A stretch of DNA of 12,576 nt. Source: an uncultured Gammaproteobacteria bacterium. Lineage in GTDB: Bacteria > Pseudomonadota > Gammaproteobacteria > Pseudomonadales > UBA5518. The notes beneath the pieces are model-generated. The model had not been told where the DNA came from, did no database searches, and was given only the letters and a program-made list of their open reading frames with translations. The stretch spans positions 1 through 12,576 of the forward strand of contig CAIXOY010000028.1 in assembly GCA_903921135.1 (NCBI GenBank), written 5' to 3'. The position numbers were made by a program, and so were the translations under genes. Positions 6,634 through 12,576 of this stretch are shown in pieces. Each line of letters begins with the position of its first letter. The stretch's first letter is position 1.

Positions 6634-8576
6634 ACACACTACGGATAGCACTCAGTCACCGCACACGGCAGCATCTGGCCGCCGTAGGGATTGCAATTGC
6701 CGCTGCCTGCCACGCCGGCAGCGTGCTGGCAGAGGCCGGGAAGCTCGTGCTGAACATGCGCGACGCGGACATACGCTCCATGGTCCAGTGGGTCGCGGAT
6801 GTCACAGGCAAGAACCTGATCGTCCACAAAGACGTGCAAGGCAAGGTCACGGTGCTGTCGGCCGAACCCGTCACACCGGAGCAGGCCTACCAGGTGTTTC
6901 TCTCGGCACTGGAGGTGAACGGCTTTGCCGCGGTGGAGTCAGGTGGGGCCATCAAGATCGTGCCCCAGGCGATGGCAAACGCCAGCAGTCCGCAGGTGTC
7001 GCGCGGGGTAGGCGGTGAAACGGTCATCACGGTGATCCGGGCCAAGAACGTACCGGCTAGCCAGTTGGCCACCAATCTCAGGCCGCTCGTGCCGCAAACC
7101 GGCATGTTGACCGCTTATCCCGAAACCAACAGCCTGATCGTGGCTTCCAGCGCCACCAACGTGCAGCGCATCAACGAACTGGTGAAACTCCTCGATCAGG
7201 CCGGGAACCTGCAATTCGAGACCGTTCGCCTCCAGCACGCCAACGCACAGGATGTGGAAAAGAACCTGCAGCAACTTATCCCGGCGATCCAGGGGAGCGA
7301 AGGCTACAAGTTCGTCAATATGGCGGTCGACACCCGGACAAACACGATCCTGCTCGGCGGCGACCCCGCGAACCGCACGCAGGTGCGCAACATCATCGCG
7401 AGCCTCGATCAGGAGGTCGCCGGTGGCAACACCGATGTGATCTACCTGAAATACGTTCAGGCAGACGAGATGCTGGCCATCCTCAAGGGCGTGGCAGAAG
7501 CACTCCAGGGCGATAACGGCGCGGGTGCCGGCGGACAGCAAGGCGGCGGTTCAGCCGCCAAAGTGAGCATCGAGGCCAGCAAGAGCACCAATGCGCTCAT
7601 CGTCAATGCCCCGCCGGCGATCGTTGCGAAAATGCGCTCCATCGTCGAGCAGGTCGACATTCGCCGCGCCCAGGTGCTCGTGGAGGCACTCGTGGTGGAG
7701 GTCACCGATGACGACGCCCGTGATCTCGGCATTTCCTGGATCGGGAGCGAGCACAAGGGCTTTCCCTCGGAGGGCGGAAACATCGCGGTGAATACACTGG
7801 GCGCCAACCTCCGGACGGGTGCCGGGGTGGACAGCAACGGCAAGGTGACCCTCGCGCCGGGTGGCGGTCTGACGCTCGGCTACATCGATAACGGTGACCT
7901 GAAGGCTGTCATGCGGGCGCTGTCCACGACGACCAAGGCAAACATTCTCTCCACACCGACGATAGTGGCATTGGACAACGAGGAAGCCGAGTTGCTGGTC
8001 GGCCAGAACGTGCCGTTCAAGACCGGTCAGAGCACGAGTCAGGCCTCTTCGGTCGAGAACCCTTTCACCACCATCGAGCGGCAGGACATCGGTATCAATC
8101 TGGTGATCAAGCCGCAGATCAACCAGGGTGACTCGATCACGCTGGATCTCAAACAGAGTGCGGAAGACATCGCTCCCTCCAACACGCTTGCCGCCGAAAC
8201 CTCGGACATCGTCACCAACAAGCGCCTGATAAAGACCAAGGCTCTCATCAAGGACCAGCAAACGCTGGTCATCGGCGGACTGCTGCAGGACAAGGAGGGG
8301 GAGCAGCGCAGCAAGACGCCCATCCTGGGTGATCTGCCCCTGATCGGCGGCCTGTTCTCCAGCAAGGGAAAGACCCGCGGGAAAACGAACCTGATGGTGT
8401 TCATCCGGCCCACCATCCTGAAGGACGATGCCCAGATTGCTGAACTTACACGCCAGCGTTACGAATTCATGCGAGATGAGCAGAGCACGGCCATGAAGCC
8501 GAACGCGCCTTTCGGCACGGAAGAGTCACCGATGCTGGAGGACTTCGAAACCTTCTCGCCGGCAGGGGCCAAGTAA
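6630..8576 (+). CDS. gspD: GspD, T2SS outer-membrane secretin
   Basis: Protein of 648 residues with a Sec signal peptide (basic start, hydrophobic 15-33, predicted cut after VLA at 34). Then N0 (about 35-115, 'LVLNMRDADIRSMVQWVADVTGKNLIV'), N1 (about 131-193), N2 (about 195-262) and N3 (about 268-345), which contains a Gly/Gln-rich loop at 295-308. The secretin core is about 346-598, with the signatures 'VGQNVPFKTG' and 'TLVIGGLLQDKEGEQRSKTPILGDLPLIGGLF'. A tail of about 50 residues follows. It forms the multimeric outer-membrane channel for exoprotein release. There is no lipoprotein Cys, so a pilotin or other targeting route would be needed. The ATG overlaps the gspC stop (ATGA) and no strong ribosome site precedes it, so translation is probably coupled. 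Confidence 0.98.
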   Translation: MNTLRIALSHRTRQHLAAVGIAIAAACHAGSVLAEAGKLVLNMRDADIRSMVQWVADVTGKNLIVHKDVQGKVTVLSAEPVTPEQAYQVFLSALEVNGFAAVESGGAIKIVPQAMANASSPQVSRGVGGETVITVIRAKNVPASQLATNLRPLVPQTGMLTAYPETNSLIVASSATNVQRINELVKLLDQAGNLQFETVRLQHANAQDVEKNLQQLIPAIQGSEGYKFVNMAVDTRTNTILLGGDPANRTQVRNIIASLDQEVAGGNTDVIYLKYVQADEMLAILKGVAEALQGDNGAGAGGQQGGGSAAKVSIEASKSTNALIVNAPPAIVAKMRSIVEQVDIRRAQVLVEALVVEVTDDDARDLGISWIGSEHKGFPSEGGNIAVNTLGANLRTGAGVDSNGKVTLAPGGGLTLGYIDNGDLKAVMRALSTTTKANILSTPTIVALDNEEAELLVGQNVPFKTGQSTSQASSVENPFTTIERQDIGINLVIKPQINQGDSITLDLKQSAEDIAPSNTLAAETSDIVTNKRLIKTKALIKDQQTLVIGGLLQDKEGEQRSKTPILGDLPLIGGLFSSKGKTRGKTNLMVFIRPTILKDDAQIAELTRQRYEFMRDEQSTAMKPNAPFGTEESPMLEDFETFSPAGAK

Positions 8577-8585
8577 GGCGGGCAT

Positions 8586-9629
8586 TCATTGGTGGTGGGG
8601 ATCCTCTGCACGCAAGCGGTCGAGTGCGCGGCCTATGCCCCTGCTGACCGAGGCTTCAAGCAGGTCGCCGAAGCGCTCACCCAGACGCTTGCGCTCGGTA
8701 TAACTCACCTCGAGCAGTACGGTGCCGGATTCGGCGGCATCCTGCAGCCATTGGTCGCTGGTGCCTAGCCGATCGATCAGGCCCAACGGCAGCGCCCGGC
8801 TGCCGTACCAGGTTTCACCGGTGGCCACGAGTTCGAGATCAAGGGCCGGCCTCCAGCGGGCGACGTGCTCTTTGAACAAGGCGTGCGTCTCGTCCAGTTC
8901 CTCCCTGAACTTGCGACGTCCCTCTTCCGTGTTCCGACCGAAAAGCGTGAGCGTGCGCTTGAACTGGCCCGCGGTGATGACCTCGTAGTCGATATCGTGC
9001 TTGCGCAACAGACGATTGAGATTCGGTAATTGCGCCAGCACGCCGATGGAGCCGAGCACGGCGAAGGGGGCCGCAATCACCTCGTTCGCGACACAGGCCA
9101 TCATGTATCCACCGCTCGCCGCGACCTTGTCGACGCAGACCACGAGCCGTAACTCACGTTCCCGCAGCCGTGCGAGCTGCGCGGCGGCAAGACCGTAGCC
9201 ATGCACCACGCCACCCGGGCTCTCGAGACGGAGCAGCACACTGTCGCCAGCCCGCGCGAGCGTCAGGACAGCGCTGATCTCCTCGCGCAGCGCGTCAACG
9301 GCACCGGCCCGCAAGTCGCCATCGAAATCGAGCACAAAGGCTCTTGGCGCCTCGCCTTTGTCACCGGCCAGTTTCGCAGCACGCGCTTTCTCCTTGGCCT
9401 CCCGCTTGCGAAGCTTCCGGTAGTTCCTGGAATCGAGTGCCGCGCTGCGCAGCGCATCGCGCATCGCGTCGTAGCGCTCGTTCAGGCGACGTACCTCGAT
9501 CTGCCCGCCCTCTGCAGGCCGCATGCGTTGACCGGCAACTGCTATACCCGCAACCACTATCAGGACAGCAGCAACGACCGTGAGCGCCTGCGCCAGGAAC
9601 ATTCCGTAGTCGGACAGCCACTCGATCAC
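8586..9629 (-). CDS. sohB: SohB-like inner-membrane serine peptidase (family S49, SppA/SohB)
   Basis: Protein of 347 residues, close in length to E. coli SohB (about 349). An N-terminal membrane helix (about 12-33) is followed by a charged Arg/Lys/Ala-rich segment (about 45-95) and the S49 peptidase domain. Visible signatures are 'LRLESPGGVVHGYG' (133-146), the serine motif 'DKVAASGGYMMA' with predicted nucleophile S172, and 'TAGQFKRTLTLFGR' with predicted general base K224. Together they form the Ser/Lys dyad of the family. Family members cut peptides or proteins at the periplasmic face of the membrane; the natural substrate here is unknown. The GTG start at 9629 overlaps the stop of the FimL-like gene by four bases (GTGA), implying coupled translation. 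It converges with gspD, nine bases away. Confidence 0.93.
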   Translation of the reverse strand: MIEWLSDYGMFLAQALTVVAAVLIVVAGIAVAGQRMRPAEGGQIEVRRLNERYDAMRDALRSAALDSRNYRKLRKREAKEKARAAKLAGDKGEAPRAFVLDFDGDLRAGAVDALREEISAVLTLARAGDSVLLRLESPGGVVHGYGLAAAQLARLRERELRLVVCVDKVAASGGYMMACVANEVIAAPFAVLGSIGVLAQLPNLNRLLRKHDIDYEVITAGQFKRTLTLFGRNTEEGRRKFREELDETHALFKEHVARWRPALDLELVATGETWYGSRALPLGLIDRLGTSDQWLQDAAESGTVLLEVSYTERKRLGERFGDLLEASVSRGIGRALDRLRAEDPHHQ

Positions 9630-11284
9630 GACGAGCTGACACTCCCGCGCATGGCGATAAGCCCTTCCCGGCCCAGCTTGAGCATCAGGGGATCCGGATC
9701 CTCTGCATACTCCAGCGCGGTGAGGTAGTACTCGACGCAGATGAGCAGGTCGGCGAGGGATTCCGCAAAGGGCTCTGCCGCAACGGAGATCCTGCCTTCC
9801 GCAACGTCCTCGACCATGGCGGAGGTATGCGCAACCAGCGCTGCCGCGTCCGCACGTTCGAGGATGAGCAACGCGCCCCGAACACCCGCGAGTTGCCCCG
9901 CGGCAGCTATCAAGGCCGCACGATCGAAATCACCGTCGACAAACGCTGTCACACCGTTCTTGACCGAGTCGATGGCTTCACGCGCAGTGGTCAGCATCGT
10001 AACGCGTGCCTCGTCCAGCAACTGCCGTCCCGCCTCCTCGCCGCCCTCGCCTCGCATCTGCTCACGCAGCACCCTGGCGAGCCCTTGCGCGCTGGACAGG
10101 CCGGCAAGTGTGGCCTCGATGCCGACGAGGGCATCGGCGACGGACATGATCTCGTCGCGGCTGAGGTCTTCGCCCTGATGAGCAATGCGGTCGAGTTGTG
10201 CCTCGAGCGCGGTCGCGGTTCCCGCGAGTCCGCCATCGCGAAGCGTGCCGCAGACCCGCCGCAGCGTGTCTCGGATGGATGCTGCCGCAGCGGCACCAAG
10301 TGAGCCCTCGGCCGCAGCCTGCTCGAGTTCCGCCTTCACGGCATGCACATCCGTGCGCAAGGCACGCGCCATCGAATCGACGGAGGCCACAGAGGTGCCC
10401 ATGAGCAGGCGCCGCTCTTCTGCGAGCTCCCGGTCTCCGGGGAGCGAGCGCTCGATCCCGAAAGCCTGACAAACGCCGCGTGCTTTCGCACAGCCACGCC
10501 CTTTGGACAGCAGCAGCAGGATCCCCCCACGCTCAGCCTCATCCATCTGCGCGTCCCTGCCGGGGGCCCGGAACTGCCGATCGGCGCGCCCGAGCAGGCG
10601 CAGGCGCGCAGGCGTGAGCGCAAGATCGCCTCCCGCGAAAACCTCGAGCAGCGCATCAAGGAGCCACCACGTATCGGCCTGGGACCCGCCACCGCAGAGA
10701 CGCAACATCCGCGAGGCCGCGCGCTGGACGAGATGGTGGTTAACCGGATCGCCCCGGCCCCGGATCAGACCCAGAAGCCCCACCTGATACATGTGGCGAA
10801 GCCGCCGGACAACGATCTGATCGGGCGCCGGGCGCGGATCGCCCGGTGCGTGGGCATCCTGATCGGTGAGTCCGCCGGCGAAATGCCACTCGGGGAGCGG
10901 CTGCCGGCCGTGCAAGGTGCGCAGCGCGTTGATCTCGTCGACGAGCAAGTCGGGTACCGCGTGCCTGCGTCCGGCCAGATAGTCGAGGTAGCGTGACAGC
11001 ACGAAAAACACATGCACCGCCGCCTGCGCCGCACGGGAACCGGCCTCCGGAGGGGTTGTGAGCAGATCGAGGAGTTCGCGCGCAAGACAGGCAGCATCGC
11101 CGAGTTCGATCAGGCGGAGCACACCGTCAACCTGCGCGAGCAACGCCCTGCAGGCGTCAAGCCCATGTTCTGCGCCCGGTTGCATCGCAAGATCGAATTC
11201 GCCTTGCGCCTGTTTGATGAGAACGGCAAGTTCCGGGCGCACCAGATTCAGGGAGCCGGGGTTCAGAATCACTCGTGACGACAC
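9626..11284 (-). CDS. fimL: FimL-like protein (related to the N-terminal region of the chemosensory kinase ChpA)
   Basis: Protein of 552 residues with no signal peptide or membrane helix, probably cytoplasmic and mostly helical. The N-terminus (LNLVRPELAVLIKQAQ, then LLAQVDGVLRLIELG at 49-62 and 'VHVFFVLSRYLDYL' at 90-103) resembles the HPt-like N-terminal region shared by ChpA and FimL of Pseudomonas. The C-terminus 'EYAEDPDPLMLKLGREGLIAM' also fits FimL. No HPt phosphorylation motif (H-x-x-K-G) is visible, and there is no kinase, CheW or receiver domain. In P. aeruginosa FimL acts with the Pil-Chp system on cAMP/Vfr-dependent virulence and twitching; that role here is inference. Start GTG 11284 has GAGGAG nine bases upstream, and a second GTG at 11272 is possible. 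It follows dnaQ by 61 bp and overlaps sohB by four bases. Identification is from memory of family features. Confidence 0.65.
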   Translation of the reverse strand: MSSRVILNPGSLNLVRPELAVLIKQAQGEFDLAMQPGAEHGLDACRALLAQVDGVLRLIELGDAACLARELLDLLTTPPEAGSRAAQAAVHVFFVLSRYLDYLAGRRHAVPDLLVDEINALRTLHGRQPLPEWHFAGGLTDQDAHAPGDPRPAPDQIVVRRLRHMYQVGLLGLIRGRGDPVNHHLVQRAASRMLRLCGGGSQADTWWLLDALLEVFAGGDLALTPARLRLLGRADRQFRAPGRDAQMDEAERGGILLLLSKGRGCAKARGVCQAFGIERSLPGDRELAEERRLLMGTSVASVDSMARALRTDVHAVKAELEQAAAEGSLGAAAAASIRDTLRRVCGTLRDGGLAGTATALEAQLDRIAHQGEDLSRDEIMSVADALVGIEATLAGLSSAQGLARVLREQMRGEGGEEAGRQLLDEARVTMLTTAREAIDSVKNGVTAFVDGDFDRAALIAAAGQLAGVRGALLILERADAAALVAHTSAMVEDVAEGRISVAAEPFAESLADLLICVEYYLTALEYAEDPDPLMLKLGREGLIAMRGSVSSS

Positions 11285-11293
11285 GCCAATGCA

Positions 11294-11299
11294 CTCCTC
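11294..11299 (-). promoter_or_regulatory. Ribosome binding site of the fimL-like gene
   Basis: GAGGAG, nine bases before the GTG at 11284, in the 61-bp gap after dnaQ. It supports GTG 11284 over the in-frame GTG at 11272. The same gap shows a short GGGC/GCCC stem without a following T run, so no terminator is claimed. Confidence 0.55.
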
Positions 11300-11345
11300 G
11301 TGTCATGTGCGCCGCGGCCTGGGCGACGCTTTTGCCCGACGGATT

Positions 11346-12089
11346 TCAGAGTATAGCCCCCGAAGCGCCGCCCTCGATTTCCTCTGGCCAGAGGCAAGAG
11401 CCGCCCTTGCCGATCCGCGCAAGCCGCTCCCGGTGCGCCTCCCGCTCCGCCGCTGTTGCACGCAGGACGACAAGCGCTGGCCGGTCGGCGCGGACAGGGC
11501 GGATCTCCAGCTCGCCATTTCCCGAAGACTGCATCGCATCGCCCTGCCCGTCCAGCGCGAGAGCCGTTTGTCCGCCGGTCATGCGAAGGTAGACGTCCGC
11601 AAGGATCTCGGCGTCAAGCAAGGCGCCGTGCAGTTCGCGTTGGGAGTTGTCCACGCCATAGCGACGGCACAGATCGTCGAGCCGGTTCTTTTGCCCCGGG
11701 TGCCGCGAGCGCGCCATCGCCAGGGTGTCGATGACGGCGCAGATCTCGCTGATGCGACGTGTCCCGCCGCCCAGAAGCCCGAGCTCGCTATCGAGGAAAC
11801 CGACATCGAAAGCAGCGTTGTGGATGATGAGTTCCGCACCCGCCACAAAGGCAAGGAACTCGGTCGCGACCTGGTCGAACAGGGGCTTGTCGGCGAGGAA
11901 TTCGTTGCTGATGCCGTGAACCTCGAGCGCCCCCGGGTCGACTTCCCGGCGCGGATTGATGTAGCGGTGGAAATGGCGCCCGGTGAGCCTTCGGTCCACA
12001 AGCTCAACGCAGCCGATTTCGATGATGCGGTGACCCGCGGACACCTCCAGCCCTGTTGTCTCGGTGTCGAGGATCACCTGGCGGCTCAT
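11346..12089 (-). CDS. dnaQ: DNA polymerase III epsilon subunit, 3'-5' proofreading exonuclease
   Basis: Protein of 247 residues, normal for epsilon. All three exonuclease motifs of the DEDDh family are intact: ExoI 'LDTETTG' (D8, E10), ExoII 'IIHNAAFDVGFLD' (D95), and ExoIII 'HGALLDAEILADVY' (H154, D159). After the catalytic domain comes QTALAL (174-179), matching in place and pattern the beta-clamp-binding peptide of E. coli epsilon (QTSMAF). A flexible linker and a C-terminal segment expected to bind the alpha subunit follow. It removes misincorporated bases during replication. The ATG at 12089 overlaps the rnhA stop by four bases (ATGA), with GAGGGG (12097-12102) seven bases upstream. The rnhA-dnaQ pair is a common proteobacterial arrangement, although in E. 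coli the two genes are divergent. Confidence 0.97.
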   Translation of the reverse strand: MSRQVILDTETTGLEVSAGHRIIEIGCVELVDRRLTGRHFHRYINPRREVDPGALEVHGISNEFLADKPLFDQVATEFLAFVAGAELIIHNAAFDVGFLDSELGLLGGGTRRISEICAVIDTLAMARSRHPGQKNRLDDLCRRYGVDNSQRELHGALLDAEILADVYLRMTGGQTALALDGQGDAMQSSGNGELEIRPVRADRPALVVLRATAAEREAHRERLARIGKGGSCLWPEEIEGGASGAIL

Positions 12090-12553
12090 ACGTGAGCCCC
12101 TCGTTTCGCTGCGCGCTGGGCATCCTCAAGACCGCGGTTGGCGAGCGCGTCCGCGCGTTCGTTGTCGGGGTGGCCGGCGTGTCCCTTCACCCAGTGCCAG
12201 CTCACCCGATGGCGGGTGGCTTCCGCATCGAGTTCACGCCAGAGATCGGCGTTCTTCACGGGCTTGCGATCCGCCGTCCGCCAGCCGTTGTTCCGCCACT
12301 TGAGCATCCACTCGGTGATACCGCGCCGCACGTACTCGGAATCGGTGAACAACTGCACCACACAGGGCTCACGCAGTGCCTCAAGGCCCTTTATGGCAGC
12401 CATCAACTCCATGCGGTTGTTGGTCGTCGGACCTTCGCCGCCACAGAGTTCGCGCTCCACGGCACCGAACCGCAACAGAACGCCCCAACCACCTGGTCCG
12501 GGATTCCCTCGGCAGGCGCCGTCAGTGAAGATCACGACTTCTTTGGTGGTCAT
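12086..12553 (-). CDS. rnhA: Ribonuclease HI
   Basis: Protein of 155 residues, the E. coli RNase HI length. The metal-binding catalytic residues are present: D11 in 'FTDGACRGNPGPGGWG', E49 in 'TNNRMELMAAI', D71 in 'FTDSEYV' and D135 in 'NERADALA'. The active-site His H125 is in 'HWVKGHAGH'. The handle region 'ITEWMLKWRNNGWRTADRKPVKNADLW' that grips the RNA/DNA hybrid is intact. The enzyme degrades RNA in RNA/DNA hybrids in the cytoplasm, limiting R-loops and removing primers. The start is ATG 12553 with no strong ribosome site. A TGA (12557-12559) four bases before it in another frame could be the end of an upstream gene, but only about 20 bases are available. It is the first visible gene of the rnhA-dnaQ-fimL-sohB run. 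Confidence 0.98.
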   Translation of the reverse strand: MTTKEVVIFTDGACRGNPGPGGWGVLLRFGAVERELCGGEGPTTNNRMELMAAIKGLEALREPCVVQLFTDSEYVRRGITEWMLKWRNNGWRTADRKPVKNADLWRELDAEATRHRVSWHWVKGHAGHPDNERADALANRGLEDAQRAAKRGAHV

Positions 12554-12576
12554 CGCTCAGTGCAGCGTGGGGTTGC

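Noticed and set aside
7551..8261. Minus-strand open frame (236 codons) within gspD
   Set aside because: Antisense shadow; the plus strand carries the secretin signatures without interruption.
11285..11345. Possible terminator or promoter between dnaQ and the fimL-like gene
   Set aside because: A four-base GGGC/GCCC stem with a nine-base loop and no T run, and no -35/-10 pair; only the ribosome site is supported.
11058..12095. Plus-strand open frame (345 codons) opposite dnaQ and the start of the FimL-like gene
   Set aside because: Shadow of dnaQ, whose three exonuclease motifs are intact on the other strand.
12557..12576. Possible 3' end of an upstream minus-strand gene (reading NPTLH then TGA)
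   Set aside because: Only five codons fall in the window, too few to support a gene.
1..12576. CRISPR arrays, tRNA genes, insertion sequences, prophage or toxin-antitoxin genes
   Set aside because: No direct repeat series, cloverleaf, transposase or terminal repeats were seen, and the gaps between genes are too small to hide them.

Overview
The window is ordinary-looking, gene-dense, GC-rich chromosomal DNA. The protein families and gene order point to a gammaproteobacterium. About two thirds is most of a type II secretion system (T2SS, general secretory pathway) cluster; the rest is a short housekeeping and regulatory gene run containing rnhA and dnaQ. The genus cannot be fixed from the sequence alone. 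No tRNA, rRNA, CRISPR array, insertion sequence or other sign of horizontal transfer is visible, and almost every base is coding.

Left arm (1-5786, all minus strand, transcribed right to left): gspE, gspF, gspG, gspH, gspI, gspJ, gspK and the first 70 codons of gspL, which runs off the left edge. The genes are packed with gaps of 11 bp or less or overlap by 4-26 bp. Five of the eight start with GTG. They encode the cytoplasmic ATPase (E), the inner-membrane platform (F, L), the major pseudopilin (G) and the four minor pseudopilins of the tip (H, I, J, K). gspM would be expected just beyond the left edge.

Centre (5787-8576): a 187-bp gap separates gspE from gspC and gspD, which are on the plus strand and overlap at ATGA. 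gspC encodes the inner-membrane connector and gspD the outer-membrane secretin. Two divergent arms, CD against E to L, is the layout known from the Pseudomonas aeruginosa xcp cluster. Together the genes supply nearly the whole machine that moves folded exoproteins from periplasm to outside. A prepilin peptidase (gspO) is needed to process G to K and is not in the window.

Right part (8586-12553, all minus strand): rnhA (RNase HI), dnaQ (polymerase III epsilon), a 552-residue protein resembling FimL and the N-terminal part of ChpA (twitching and cAMP signalling proteins), and a SohB-type S49 peptidase. rnhA/dnaQ and fimL-like/sohB each overlap by 4 bp. sohB and gspD converge with only 9 bp between their stop codons.

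No previously undescribed system was found. The points most worth a second look are the FimL-like gene coupled to sohB, the short GspC that ends soon after its HR domain, the single shared T2SS promoter region, and the run of overlapping GTG-start genes.
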